Source: Azophilus sp965199705 (GTDB lineage: Bacteria; Pseudomonadota; Gammaproteobacteria; Pseudomonadales; Azotimanducaceae). From it: a DNA stretch of 64,000 nucleotides. Shown here piece after piece: positions 42,991 through 52,471 of this stretch. A model generated the notes under the pieces. It saw nothing but the letters and a program-made list of their open reading frames with translations. It did not search any database and was not told the DNA's origin. Numbering within the stretch: the stretch's first letter is position 1; the number at the start of each line of letters is the position of its first letter. The translations under genes were made by a program, and so were the position numbers. The stretch lies in assembly GCA_965199705.1 (NCBI GenBank), contig OZ241359.1:2604001-2668000 (forward strand). Reading direction: 5' to 3'.

Positions 42991-43811
42991 CCGATGTCAG
43001 CGTCGGCGAAGCAGTGGTTGACCGCCTCGACGAAGCCACTCACCGAACCGCAGTCGAAACGTCGCCCGGCAAACCTGTAGGCGAGCACGCGACCTGTCTG
43101 CGCCTGCTGCCGCAAGGCGTCGGTAATCTGGATTTCGCCATTGCGGCCCGGCGCAGTTTTGGCAAGCATGTCAAAAATGTCCGGCGTCAGGATGTAGCGG
43201 CCAATGATGGCGAGATTGCTCGGAGCCTCGCCTGGTCCCGGTTTCTCCACCATGTCGGTAACTCGATAGAGCCGGTCGTCAATCACCTCGCCGGCAATGA
43301 CGCCGTACTTGCCGGTATCCGTTGCCGGAACCTCTTCAATGGCCACCAGACTGCACCGGTAACGGCGAAAGATGGACACCATCTGTGTCAGCACGCCAGA
43401 ACCTTCACCAAAGCAGAGATCATCCGCCAGCACCACGCCGAAGGGCGCATCGCCGATCAACGTCCGACCACTGAGAATGGCATGGCCAAGCCCACGCATC
43501 TCCGACTGCCGGGTATAGGAAAAAGTGCATTGAGCGATCAGATCGCGGATGCCCTCCAGCAGCTTCTCGTTGCCGCTTCCACGTATCTGGTGCTCAAGTT
43601 CATAGCTGATGTCGAAGTGGTCTTCAATGGCGCGCTTGCCGCGACCGGTGACAATTCCGATGTCGGTCAGCCCCGCCGCCAAAGCTTCCTCCACGCCGTA
43701 TTGCACCAGCGGCTTGTTGAGCACCGGCAGCATTTCCTTGGGCATCGCCTTGGTGGCGGGCAGGAATCGGGCGCCATAGCCAGCCGCCGGAAAGAGGCAC
43801 TTTCGGATCAT
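42987..43811 (-). CDS. galU: UTP-glucose-1-phosphate uridylyltransferase
   Basis: 274 residues from the ATG at 43811; the open frame further upstream is not conserved. It makes UDP-glucose for envelope polysaccharides. Motifs are FPAAGYGARFLPATKAMPKEM, VLADDLCF, MVEKP and NGEIQITDAL. It is first in the envelope operon; its stop overlaps the next start by four bases. It is divergent from the flavin monooxygenase-like gene across 76 bp. Confidence 0.95.
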   Translation of the reverse strand: MIRKCLFPAAGYGARFLPATKAMPKEMLPVLNKPLVQYGVEEALAAGLTDIGIVTGRGKRAIEDHFDISYELEHQIRGSGNEKLLEGIRDLIAQCTFSYTRQSEMRGLGHAILSGRTLIGDAPFGVVLADDLCFGEGSGVLTQMVSIFRRYRCSLVAIEEVPATDTGKYGVIAGEVIDDRLYRVTDMVEKPGPGEAPSNLAIIGRYILTPDIFDMLAKTAPGRNGEIQITDALRQQAQTGRVLAYRFAGRRFDCGSVSGFVEAVNHCFADADIG

Positions 43812-43887
43812 CGCCGCTTCTGCTGAAGATTGCCGGTCATGGTAGCGAACAATGCTATATTGCGCCCTACCTGATGCGGAGGGTGAC

Positions 43888-44958
43888 ATGAAAGCAGGAC
43901 TCTTGATGGTGTTCCAGAATTTCGAGGACGGAATCACCGACCAGGCAGCATGGGAGCGGGACATCCGCCTGGGAGCTCTGGCCGAACCGCTCGGCTTCGA
44001 CACGCTGAGCGCTGTCGAGCACCACTTCTTCAACTACGCCATGTCCCCGGACAACCTCCAGTATCTCAGCTACATGGCGGCACGAACCGAGCAGATCGGG
44101 CTCTTGACCGGGGCGGTGATCCTGCCATGGCACGATCCCCTGCGGGTAGCGGAACGGATGATCACGCTCGACCACCTGAGTCGGGGCCGGGCGCTGTTCG
44201 GCATCGGACGCGGCCTGGCCAGGCGGGAGTATGACACCTTCAGCGTGGACATGAACGAAGCGCGGGAACGCTTTAACGAAGCAGCCGAAATGATCTTTCG
44301 AGCGCTGGAGACCGGCGTGATCGAAGGTAACGGCCCGCATTACCCGCAAAAGCGAGCCGAGTTGCGGCCGCGGCCCTACGCCAGCTTCAAGGATCGCTTC
44401 TACGCCGTTGGCATGTCTTCGGATTCGGTGCCCGTGGTGGCCCGTCTCGGCGCCAAGATGATGAGTTTCGCGCAGAAGCCCTGGGCGGAAATGGCGCCCC
44501 ATTTCAACAGCTACCGCGAACTCTACGAGCAGCATCACAATACCCGTCCGCCGTCACCGGTTTGCGTGGACTTCCTGAGTTGCGACGAAAGCGCTGAAGT
44601 AGCCGAGGCCAATGCGCGCGAGTACATGTCCAACTACTACATCACGGTGATGGAACACTACGAGATGGCCAGTGACCACTTTCGGCAGATGAAGGGCTAC
44701 GGCGACTACGCCGACAATGCCGAACTGCTGCGGGAGTCAGGCATGTCCGACGCCGCCAACGCCTTCGTGGACATCAACACCTTCGGCACGCCGCAGCAGA
44801 TCCTGGAGAAGATGGAAACGCGGCGCGAGCAGATTGGCGATTTTGACCTGACCGTGCAGGTCAGCTACGGCGGTCTCACCGGCGAGCAGGCAGAAAAGAG
44901 CATTCGTCTCTTTGCCGACAAGGTGCTGCCGGAACTGCAATCCTGGCAAACCTGGTAA
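43888..44958 (+). CDS. LLM-class flavin-dependent oxidoreductase
   Basis: 356 residues from the ATG at 43888, with GGAGGG seven to ten bases upstream. It is a luciferase-like TIM barrel: MVFQNFEDG at the start, AVEHHFF, GAVILPWHDPLRVAERM, and RGRALFGIGRGLARREYDTF are family features. Such enzymes use reduced flavin to monooxygenate or hydroxylate diverse compounds, including terpenoids, steroid-like ketones and long-chain substrates. It opens the catabolic region, 81 bp upstream of the acyl-CoA ligase. The substrate is unknown. Confidence 0.9.
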   Translation: MKAGLLMVFQNFEDGITDQAAWERDIRLGALAEPLGFDTLSAVEHHFFNYAMSPDNLQYLSYMAARTEQIGLLTGAVILPWHDPLRVAERMITLDHLSRGRALFGIGRGLARREYDTFSVDMNEARERFNEAAEMIFRALETGVIEGNGPHYPQKRAELRPRPYASFKDRFYAVGMSSDSVPVVARLGAKMMSFAQKPWAEMAPHFNSYRELYEQHHNTRPPSPVCVDFLSCDESAEVAEANAREYMSNYYITVMEHYEMASDHFRQMKGYGDYADNAELLRESGMSDAANAFVDINTFGTPQQILEKMETRREQIGDFDLTVQVSYGGLTGEQAEKSIRLFADKVLPELQSWQTW

Positions 44959-45039
44959 GCCTTCGAAGAAGGCGCGAAAAGTCCGGCCCGAACGGGATGC
45001 GGCAGGCAGTCGCAGCAACGGAGAGGGCGTTTCCGGCGC

Positions 45040-46587
45040 ATGAATCTCGCTGACATCACTGCCAAGTGGGCCAGCCTGGATCCGACAAGGCCAGCCCTGA
45101 TTGATGCGCCAACCGGTCGAAGGGTGTCGTTTGGCATCCTGAACGATGCAGTGCAGAGACTTGCAAGCGGCCTTCTTGCCCAGGGGCTGGGACCGGGCGA
45201 CCGAGTGGCCATTCTGGCCAGAAACAGCATCGAGTACTTCGAGATCTATTACGCCTGCGCCCGAGCCGGGCTGATCGCACAGCCACTCAACTGGCGCCTC
45301 GGTCGGCCCGAACTGGCGCGCATCCTGGCGGACGGCGAGCCGGCCGTGCTGGTCGCCTCGGCGGAATACTCGGATGATGCAGATGCCCTGGCGGCAGAGA
45401 TCGGCATTGGCGAGCGCCTTACCTTCGATACGGACGGCAGCGGCTCCCTGGCGCATCTCAAGTCCCGGGCCTCGCCATTGCCGGCAAGCGTGACCGCGGG
45501 CGGCGATGATCCGGTTCTCATTCTCTACACAGGCGGCACCACCGGTCTCTCCAAGGGCGCGCTGCATTCGCACCGGAGCCTCTGGACGGGAATGCTGAAT
45601 CAGACCGTCGCCGAGCGCATCGTGCCGAGCGATGTCTATATGCTCACTGGCCAGATGTTCCACATTCCGGTCGCGCTGGCGATGAACTACATGGCGCACG
45701 GATGTCCGGTCGTGCTGATGAACTTCGAGGCGAGGTCCGCGCTTGAGATCATCGAAGCGGAACGGGTGTCGGCGCTGCTCGGCATCACCACCATGCTCAA
45801 CTGGATGATGGCGGCAGACGGCTTCGAGCGCTTCGATCTGTCGAGCCTGCGCAATATTCAGTATGGCGGCGGGCCGATGCCGGCAACGGTGGTCAAGGCA
45901 GCGCTCGACGCCTTTCCCTGCACCCTGATCCAGGGCTACGGTCAGACGGAGGGGATGACAATGACCTTCCTGTCCCAGGAAGACCACGCCGACGCCGTGG
46001 CCGGACGCCACCCGGAGCGGCTCGATTCCTGTGGGCGCGAGGGCTTTGTCACCCGCGCCAGAGTGGTGGACGAATCCGGCCAGGACGCGCCCCGGGACGG
46101 CGCCACCCCCGGCGAGATCGTGATCCGCTCGGAGGCCAACATGCTCGGCTACTGGCAGCGCCCGGAGCTGACCGCGGAGACGCTGCGCGATGGCTGGATG
46201 AGGACTGGCGACATTGCCACCTGGGATGAAGATGGCTACCTCTTCATCGTCGATCGCGCAAAGGACATGATTATCAGCGGCGGCGAGAACATCTACTCGA
46301 CGCAGGTCGAGGCAGCCATTCACCAGCATCCGGGCGTGCTTGAAGCAGCCGTGATCGGCGTGCCGGACGACGAGTGGGGCGAGGCGGTCAAGGCGGTGGT
46401 GGTGATGAAGCCGGGGCAGAGCGCCACCGAGCGGGAGATCATCGACACGGCCCGCCAGCATCTGGCCTCGTACCAGAAACCGCGCAGCGTCGAATTCGTC
46501 AGCAGCCTCCCCAAGGCGCCTACCGGCAAGATTCTGAAGCGGACGCTGCGCGAACCCTGGTGGAGCAAGCGCGGGCGTCAGGTCTGA
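45040..46587 (+). CDS. AMP-dependent acyl-CoA synthetase
   Basis: 515 residues. It activates a carboxylic acid to its CoA thioester via an acyl-adenylate. The ATP loop is LYTGGTTGLSKG, and the adenylate motifs are GYGQTEGMT, TGDIATWDEDGYLFIVDR and KDMIISGGENIY. The catalytic lysine lies in PTGKILKRTL. It is followed without gap by two hydratase subunits, a thiolase and a DUF35 protein, so it likely performs the first CoA-activation step for their substrate. Confidence 0.93.
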   Translation: MNLADITAKWASLDPTRPALIDAPTGRRVSFGILNDAVQRLASGLLAQGLGPGDRVAILARNSIEYFEIYYACARAGLIAQPLNWRLGRPELARILADGEPAVLVASAEYSDDADALAAEIGIGERLTFDTDGSGSLAHLKSRASPLPASVTAGGDDPVLILYTGGTTGLSKGALHSHRSLWTGMLNQTVAERIVPSDVYMLTGQMFHIPVALAMNYMAHGCPVVLMNFEARSALEIIEAERVSALLGITTMLNWMMAADGFERFDLSSLRNIQYGGGPMPATVVKAALDAFPCTLIQGYGQTEGMTMTFLSQEDHADAVAGRHPERLDSCGREGFVTRARVVDESGQDAPRDGATPGEIVIRSEANMLGYWQRPELTAETLRDGWMRTGDIATWDEDGYLFIVDRAKDMIISGGENIYSTQVEAAIHQHPGVLEAAVIGVPDDEWGEAVKAVVVMKPGQSATEREIIDTARQHLASYQKPRSVEFVSSLPKAPTGKILKRTLREPWWSKRGRQV

Positions 46588-46590
46588 GTG

Positions 46591-47043
46591 ATGGGCGTCC
46601 TGACCCCGGAATTGCTCGCCCACATCGGCAAACAGGCGCCAGCGCGCACCGAGGTCGTAACTCGCCGCGATATCCGCAAGTACGCCATCGCATCGGGACA
46701 GACGCAGCAGAGGTACCTGAACGGGGACGAGGCCCCGCCACTGTTCCATGTGGCACTGTTCTGGGATGTTGTCGAGCGTGCGCAACTGACGCCCGATGGC
46801 GTTTCCGTGGATGCCCTGCTGCCCAGATTTCCGCTGCAGAAGGCCATGGCGGGCGGCCTCGATATCCACTGTCACGACCGCATCCGCCCAGGCGATACGC
46901 TGATCGGCGAACGCACGCTGAGCGCCATCTACGAAAAGGCGGGGCGTTCCGGCCCGCTCATCTTCTACGAGATAGTGCTTGAGATCCGGCGTCCCGACGG
47001 CGCGCCCGTAGTTACCGAAAAGACGACGCGAATCCTGCGATGA
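46591..47043 (+). CDS. MaoC-like hot-dog hydratase subunit (FAS1-type dehydratase N-terminal family)
   Basis: 150 residues. ATG at 46591; a GTG at 46588 adjoining the ligase stop is an alternative. The fold is indicated by RRDIRKYAIASGQTQQRYLN, PPLFHVALFW and LDIHCHDRIRPGDTL, as in the N-terminal half of two-hot-dog enoyl-CoA hydratases. Such half-hydratases work as heteromers with a catalytic partner; the next gene is the likely partner. Compare ChsH2-type subunits. Confidence 0.8.
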   Translation: MGVLTPELLAHIGKQAPARTEVVTRRDIRKYAIASGQTQQRYLNGDEAPPLFHVALFWDVVERAQLTPDGVSVDALLPRFPLQKAMAGGLDIHCHDRIRPGDTLIGERTLSAIYEKAGRSGPLIFYEIVLEIRRPDGAPVVTEKTTRILR

Positions 47044-47092
47044 TGGCGCTGCCGAGCATCAGTCCAGGCGCTTTGCGCGCTGAGCCGACCGC

Positions 47093-47524
47093 ATGAGCGG
47101 GCTCTCGCTTGCGGCCCTGAAACCCGGCGATGCGCTGCCGGAATTCGAGCGCGCGCCCGACAACATCGACCTCTTTTTCTACAACGCAGCGCTCTGGAAC
47201 GCACACCGGATCCACTACGACCTGCCCTACGCCCAGGACGTGGAGGGCTATCCCGGGCTGGTCGTGCCCGGCCCCCTGCTCGGCGACTGGCTCGGTCAGT
47301 GCGTCGAGGCGTGGCTTGGCGACGCTGGCCAGATCGAGAGCCTGCACTATTCGAACCGGCTTGCCGCCTATGCCGGTGATGCCTTGCGCGTCGGCGGCGA
47401 GCTGCTGGAATTGGACGCCGCTTCCGGCAAGGTGACGCTGGCGCTGTTCGTGAAAAACGCAGCCGGAGAAGTGGTGACGCCCGGCCGGGCAGTCGCGCGC
47501 CTCGCCCGACCGACCACAAGCTGA
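47093..47524 (+). CDS. MaoC-like hot-dog hydratase, partner subunit
   Basis: 143 residues. The hydratase active-site segment is readable as ALWNAHRIHYDLPYAQ, with Asn/His/Asp-type residues of the MaoC family, followed by PGLVVPGPLLGDWL. Together with the preceding gene it probably forms a two-subunit enoyl-CoA hydratase like ChsH1-ChsH2 of steroid side-chain breakdown. Its stop overlaps the thiolase start by one base. Confidence 0.82.
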   Translation: MSGLSLAALKPGDALPEFERAPDNIDLFFYNAALWNAHRIHYDLPYAQDVEGYPGLVVPGPLLGDWLGQCVEAWLGDAGQIESLHYSNRLAAYAGDALRVGGELLELDAASGKVTLALFVKNAAGEVVTPGRAVARLARPTTS

Positions 47525-48708
47525 TGCCGAGCGCCAGCGACAGCCTGCGCGCGCAGACGGCTATCGTCGGCGTCGGTGACAGCGAGGTCGGCAAGGTTGT
47601 GCATCTCGGCGCCACGGCCCTCTGCGTCGATGCGGCCTTGCGCGCCCTGGACGACGCTGGCCTCGACAAGCGAGATGTGGATGGCCTGGTCACCTGCAAC
47701 AGCATGTCCGAACCGCGCATGTATCACGCCGAGGCGGTGGCCGAATATCTGGGCATCTGCCCCAGCTATTGCGTCAGCGCCGGCGCCGGTGGCGGAACCA
47801 CCTTCAGCGTGCTCTACCAGGCCGCCCTCGCGATCATGCACGGGATTTGCAACACGGTTCTGATCAGCATGGCGGATTCGCTCCGCAGCGGGCTTTCCCG
47901 GGAACAGGCCATGGTCATGCAATCGTCGTCCGGTCATCCCGCCTTCGAAACGCCCTATGGCGCTTCAGTTCCCGGCTACTACGCCCTGATCGCCCAGGCC
48001 TACATGCACCGGTACGGCGCCACGCCAGCGCAATTCGCGGCTGTCGCCGTCACTTGTCGCGCCCATGCCGCCCTGCACCCGCACGCGCAGATGCGCGAAC
48101 CGATCACGGTGCAGGACGTCCTGGCCAGCCGCCTGATCGCGGACCCATTGCGTCTCCTCGATTGCTCCCTGGTCTCTGACGGCGGCGCCGCGCTGGTGCT
48201 GACGCGCGCCGAACGGGCCCGAGACCTGGCCAAGCCGCCCGTCTATCTGCTCGGCGCCGGCGAAGGCCACGGCCACGAACACATCAGCCAGGCGCAAGAC
48301 CTGACCGCCTCCTTCGCGCGCGAATCTGGCGCGCGAGCCTACGCCATGGCCGAGCTCGGACCCGAAGACATGGACTTCGCGCAACTCTACGATTGCTTCA
48401 CGCCGGTGGTTCTGATCGAGATGGAGGATCTCGGCTTTTGCAAACGCGGCGAGGCCGGCGCCTTTGTCGCCGAAGGGCGCGCCGGTATCGGCGCAGACTT
48501 GCCCTTGAACACGCACGGCGGCCTTCTATCGCACGCCCACCCCGGCAATCCCGGCGCCATGTTCGCCCTGACCGAAGCTGTGCGGCAGTTGCGCGGGGAG
48601 GCGGGCGCGCGCCAGGTAACGGGCGCAGAGACCGGGTTGGCGCATGCCCAGGGCGGCATCCTCTCAAGCCACTGCTCCGTCATCCTCGGCAACCAGGACA
48701 CGCCATGA
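47524..48708 (+). CDS. Thiolase-like lipid-transfer protein (Ltp2/SCP-x type)
   Basis: 394 residues. Thiolase fold: VDGLVTCNSMSEPRMYHAEAV, SAGAGGGTT, YDCFTPVVLIEMEDLGFC and NTHGGLLSHAHPGN with the conserved C-terminal histidine. The usual N-terminal nucleophilic cysteine position is not evident, as in Ltp2 proteins that act as retro-aldolases instead of thiolases. Ltp2 needs a DUF35 partner, and the next gene encodes one, overlapping by four bases. Confidence 0.87.
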   Translation: MPSASDSLRAQTAIVGVGDSEVGKVVHLGATALCVDAALRALDDAGLDKRDVDGLVTCNSMSEPRMYHAEAVAEYLGICPSYCVSAGAGGGTTFSVLYQAALAIMHGICNTVLISMADSLRSGLSREQAMVMQSSSGHPAFETPYGASVPGYYALIAQAYMHRYGATPAQFAAVAVTCRAHAALHPHAQMREPITVQDVLASRLIADPLRLLDCSLVSDGGAALVLTRAERARDLAKPPVYLLGAGEGHGHEHISQAQDLTASFARESGARAYAMAELGPEDMDFAQLYDCFTPVVLIEMEDLGFCKRGEAGAFVAEGRAGIGADLPLNTHGGLLSHAHPGNPGAMFALTEAVRQLRGEAGARQVTGAETGLAHAQGGILSSHCSVILGNQDTP

Positions 48709-49127
48709 AGCCTGTGCCGCCCGTGACACCGGAAACTGCGCCCTGGTGGGCTGGCTGTGCGCGCGGCGAGCTGCTGTTGCAACGCTGCGCCGCCTGCGGC
48801 CATAAGCAGCACTACCCGCGCCAGCTATGCGCCGCCTGCGGCCATCGCGAGCTGGTGTGGGAAGCCGCTTCCGGGCGCGGTCGCATCCGTTCCTACACGG
48901 TCATCCGGCGGGCTGTCAGCGCTGCATTCGCCGAAGACACGCCCTATGTCGTGGCCCTGATCGAACTCGAAGAGGGTCCCACTCTGATGACCAACCTGCT
49001 GCACTGCGACCCGGAAGCCCTGGCCATCGGCCAACCCGTCCGCGCCCTGTTCGAGGCGCGCGGTCCAGCGCCAGGCGCCAGCCCGGAAGACACAGTATTC
49101 ATCCCGCAATTCCAACCGGACAACTGA
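48705..49127 (+). CDS. DUF35 OB-fold zinc-ribbon protein, probable thiolase/aldolase partner
   Basis: 140 residues. A rubredoxin-like zinc ribbon (CAACGHKQHYPRQLCAACGH) is followed by an OB-fold (GRGRIRSYTVIRR, PYVVALIELEEGP). DUF35 proteins bind acyl-CoA and complete thiolase-family enzymes. Here it overlaps the Ltp2-like gene by four bases and should form a complex with it. Confidence 0.88.
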   Translation: MKPVPPVTPETAPWWAGCARGELLLQRCAACGHKQHYPRQLCAACGHRELVWEAASGRGRIRSYTVIRRAVSAAFAEDTPYVVALIELEEGPTLMTNLLHCDPEALAIGQPVRALFEARGPAPGASPEDTVFIPQFQPDN

Positions 49128-49138
49128 CAGGAGCAACC

Positions 49139-49618
49139 ATGCAACGCACGCTCAAGATCGCCCAGGCGCGGCACGTACTCGAGAACATGATCTTTCGCTG
49201 CGCCGAGGCTCTGGACGCCGGCGATCTGGAGAGTCTGGCGGAGTTGTTTACCTACGGCTGCATCAAGACCGCAATCAACAAGACGGTCACCGGGCCGGAA
49301 GAAGTGCTGCAAATCTACGCTTCAGTCATCCAGTTCTACGACGCCGACGAGCAACTCGTGCCCTACGCCAGGGGCCAGTGCACGCCACGCACCCGGCATT
49401 TCACCAGCAACCTGATCTTCGAGTTCGACAACGCCGTGCAGACAGCCGAAGTGCGCAGCGTGTTCAGCGTCACCCAGACCCTCGACGGCCAGCCAGCGCT
49501 GCTCTGCGACGGGCGCTATGTGGATACCTTCCTGCACACCCGACGCGGCTGGCATTTCGACGAGCGCCAGATCATCATCGACCATCAAGGGGACATGAGC
49601 CGACATCTGCTGGTGTGA
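49139..49618 (+). CDS. SnoaL/NTF2-like protein
   Basis: 159 residues; GGAG lies seven to eight bases before the ATG. An alpha+beta cone fold is suggested by the N-terminal helix (CAEALDAGDLESLAELFTYG), central GPEEVLQIYASVI, and C-terminal strands (DTFLHTRRGWHFDERQIII). Relatives include polyketide cyclases, ketosteroid isomerases and ring-dioxygenase small subunits. It probably acts on an intermediate of the same pathway; catalytic residues are not assignable. Confidence 0.75.
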   Translation: MQRTLKIAQARHVLENMIFRCAEALDAGDLESLAELFTYGCIKTAINKTVTGPEEVLQIYASVIQFYDADEQLVPYARGQCTPRTRHFTSNLIFEFDNAVQTAEVRSVFSVTQTLDGQPALLCDGRYVDTFLHTRRGWHFDERQIIIDHQGDMSRHLLV

Positions 49619-49672
49619 CAACCCCGGCCCGGCATGGCAAGCTGCAATCCCGAACACGCCAGGAGGGCGGCA

Positions 49673-50266
49673 ATGCCCCGTATCAGCAAGATCGACCCGG
49701 CGCAGTGGGACCCGGCGCTGCGCGAGCTGACTCACCCGGATTCCGCCACGCCTCTGGAGCAGGGATTGATGCGCATGTTTGCGCACTGCCCTGGCCTCGC
49801 CCGGGGCCTTGCGGCCTTTGGCGGCTCTCTGAAGATGCACCGGGCCCTGCCGAGCAGGCTGGTGGAACTGGTGCGCCTGCGGGTAGCGTTCCACAATCAG
49901 TGCCGCAGTTGCATGGCCATCCGCTATACAGACGCGGTCGCCGACGGCGTCACGGAAGATCTGGTCTGCGAGCTCGCTGACCCGCCCGCTGCGGAGCGCC
50001 TCACCGCAGCCGAGCTTGCTGCGCTCGAGTTCGCCGACTGCTTTGCGACCAACCATCTGGCCATTGATGACGATACCTTTGCCGGTTTGCGCGAGCACTT
50101 CTCCGAACCGGAGATCGTCGAGCTGGGTATGACAGTCGCTTTTTTCGTCGGATTTGGTCGGCTGGCCGCCACCCTGAAGATGACCGAAGAGCTGCCGGCG
50201 GCGTTTCAGGCAGACGACGCCAGCACCCTGACGCCCTGGAACGAAGAGGCTGTCGTCGTGCGTTGA
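49673..50266 (+). CDS. Carboxymuconolactone decarboxylase/AhpD-like protein
   Basis: 197 residues from the ATG at 49673, with a strong AGGAGG. The AhpD-type Cys-x2-Cys is in HNQCRSCMAIRYTDAV, preceded by PSRLVELVRLRVA. Members are either alkylhydroperoxidases or lactone decarboxylases; the CxxC favours a redox or peroxide-removing role. It ends the plus-strand block that begins at 43888. Confidence 0.86.
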   Translation: MPRISKIDPAQWDPALRELTHPDSATPLEQGLMRMFAHCPGLARGLAAFGGSLKMHRALPSRLVELVRLRVAFHNQCRSCMAIRYTDAVADGVTEDLVCELADPPAAERLTAAELAALEFADCFATNHLAIDDDTFAGLREHFSEPEIVELGMTVAFFVGFGRLAATLKMTEELPAAFQADDASTLTPWNEEAVVVR

Positions 50267-50337
50267 CGGGCGCGCTGGCGGGTTCTGCCACATGGCCAGA
50301 TTGCGCGATCAGCACAGTCCCTGGCGCGCCCTTCGGG

Positions 50338-51687
50338 CTACGCCTGCTGCTCGGACGCGCACCCCTCGATTTCTGCTCGCAACTCGGCGTGCCGCGCCTC
50401 GGTGATCGGATAGAACCAGACCAGCGCCGCTGCCAGCACATAAAAGAAAGACGGAAAGGTAGAGAACAGAAAGCGCAGGCCAAACTCGGCTTCAGCGGTA
50501 TTGGTTGCGCCGAGTTCCGCCTGATAGCCGACCAGGCCCAGTACGAACAACCCGAACCAGGCGCCGAGCGCAGCCGACCCTTTTTGCAGCAAGGACCAGG
50601 CCGAGAAGAAGGACGCGGCGCGATTCTCGCCGCTGCGCAGGGTGTCGAGATCGATCACATCCGCCTTCATGGCATAAGGCAATGACATGGAGAAGCCGCC
50701 GGAGGCAAAGCCGGTAATCAGCGTGATCGGCAGCATCCACCAGAGGTCTCCCTCGCCCAGCAAGAGGTAGAACGGGTGGCTCACGGCAATCATCAGGAGC
50801 GCCGCCATATACCCCCGGTGCTTGCCGATGTGCCGGGATAGCCAGACCCAGAAGGGCACCGCCAGGATGCTCGTCAGATAGAAGAAGAACAGCACATAGA
50901 TGGCCCGTTCCCGGTCGCCGAGCACATCGGCCACGAAGAAAAGATAGAGCGGTGTGGTCATCGCCAGGCCGCAGGTGCTGATCAGAAACACCAGGGCAAG
51001 CCAGAGGAAGGGGCCGTTGCGAAACATGAGCCTGAACCCCTGCAGGACCGGCAGAGCCGCAGACTCCTCGACCGGGCCATCCGGCGCTCGGGAAACGGTC
51101 AGCCAGACGCATATCGGCATCAGGCAGAGCATGGTGACGCCGACAATCGCCAGCACCGCCCGGTTGCCGCCTATCCCGAAAGCCAGCAAGGCGACGGTCG
51201 GCGCAAATTGCGCCAGCATCTGGCCGGATTGACCAGAGATGGCGCGCGCGCCCGTAATCCGGGTGCGTTCGTTGTAGTCCGGCGACAACTCGGCGCCCCA
51301 CGCATAGTAGGGAATCAACATCATGGTCGTGCCGAGCGATATCACCAGCATCCATACGAGCATGTAGCCGGTGCCAACCTGAGTGTCCGCTGGCGGCATG
51401 TAGAGCATGTAGATGCCGACCATCATCAGCGGCGTGGCGCACACCAGCCAGGGCCGGCGACGACCCCAGGGCGTGCGCACGCGATCGCTGATCTGCCCCA
51501 TCAAGGGGTCGGTGAGGAAGTCGAAGATTCGCACCGCCAGGGTGATGTTGGCCACGGCAATCAGGGAAACGCCCATCTCGCTGGCGTAGAACTGAGGGAT
51601 GAACACGAGCGCCGGGAAAATCGACATCATCACCGGCATGTCTGCCAGGCTGTAATAGAACAGCACCGAGCGCTTCAGTTTCGGCAT
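50338..51687 (-). CDS. MFS transporter of the GPH (MelB-like) cation symporter family
   Basis: 449 residues from the ATG at 51687. Twelve membrane segments. DFLTDPLMGQISDRVRTPWGRRRPW is the GPH signature with the sodium-site aspartates, and IPYYAWGAELSPDYNERTRI is also typical. It probably imports a substrate of the surrounding pathway together with sodium or protons. It lies on the opposite strand to the ligase-thiolase block. Confidence 0.9.
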   Translation of the reverse strand: MPKLKRSVLFYYSLADMPVMMSIFPALVFIPQFYASEMGVSLIAVANITLAVRIFDFLTDPLMGQISDRVRTPWGRRRPWLVCATPLMMVGIYMLYMPPADTQVGTGYMLVWMLVISLGTTMMLIPYYAWGAELSPDYNERTRITGARAISGQSGQMLAQFAPTVALLAFGIGGNRAVLAIVGVTMLCLMPICVWLTVSRAPDGPVEESAALPVLQGFRLMFRNGPFLWLALVFLISTCGLAMTTPLYLFFVADVLGDRERAIYVLFFFYLTSILAVPFWVWLSRHIGKHRGYMAALLMIAVSHPFYLLLGEGDLWWMLPITLITGFASGGFSMSLPYAMKADVIDLDTLRSGENRAASFFSAWSLLQKGSAALGAWFGLFVLGLVGYQAELGATNTAEAEFGLRFLFSTFPSFFYVLAAALVWFYPITEARHAELRAEIEGCASEQQA

Positions 51688-51873
51688 AGCGATTGCCTGC
51701 CCCTTCCCTGGCGGTGATTGTGCACCATGATGCCCCCTTGCGGCGCATGAAGCCGGAAGTTCCTCGCCCTGGATTCGCGATCGGCGACCCGCCGCTGCTT
51801 GCAGTTGGCCGTCAGGCATGGGAGATTATCCGCCCCGGCCCGAAGACGCTTCGGCCACAATGGAATTCTGCCC

Positions 51874-52431
51874 ATGGCGCACCCGATCAATCCCCACCAT
51901 AGCTGGCTGGCGTTGGAGCGGGCGGCGGTTTCAGAGGCCAGCAGCCGGCGCAAGGCGCTGATTACCGCCGTGCGCGATCACATGGAATACGAGATCAAGG
52001 GGCAGCTGGAACCCTTGATGGGCACCTTGACCAAGGCGCCCATCTACCATATGTGGGGCAGTGGCGAGCCGACTGTCATAGACGGTCAGGAAGCCGTGCG
52101 CGCCTTCTATGCCGGAATGTTTCAAACGGGCGGCCAGCAATTCGAAGTGGTGGTGGACAAGGTGATCGCGACCGACGATCACGTCGTCACGGAAGGCCAG
52201 GTGAAACAGGTGCAGAAGGGGGCCACTCTGCTCGCCATGGAGATCCGCGAAGTCGATGGCAAGCCGGTGGCCGAGGACGACCTGTTCGTCACCAACGCCC
52301 AACTGGTCACGCTCTGGCCAGCGGATGCGGAAGGCAAGCTGATTGGTGAGGACATCTACTTCGGCGGCAATCCGTTTGCGAATCTGACTCGCATCCAGGC
52401 GGAGGACCTGCCGGCCTATTACCGATTGTAG
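51874..52431 (+). CDS. SnoaL-like/NTF2-fold protein
   Basis: 185 residues from the ATG at 51874. Features are HMEYEIKGQLEPLMGTL, YHMWGSGEPTVIDGQEAVRAF, and later strands ending LVTLWPADAEGKLIGED. It is a second, distinct member of the fold in this cluster. The following SDR is 40 bp downstream, suggesting a shared transcript. Function unknown. Confidence 0.75.
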   Translation: MAHPINPHHSWLALERAAVSEASSRRKALITAVRDHMEYEIKGQLEPLMGTLTKAPIYHMWGSGEPTVIDGQEAVRAFYAGMFQTGGQQFEVVVDKVIATDDHVVTEGQVKQVQKGATLLAMEIREVDGKPVAEDDLFVTNAQLVTLWPADAEGKLIGEDIYFGGNPFANLTRIQAEDLPAYYRL

Positions 52432-52471
52432 CCCGCCGCGGCTGCGGGAAGACCGAGGAGGAAGGGCCAGC

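Noticed and set aside
44737..46875. Long minus-strand open frame opposite the LLM and acyl-CoA ligase genes
   Set aside because: Composition is His/Gln/Arg/Gly-rich with no domain, and the opposite strand encodes well-conserved enzymes.
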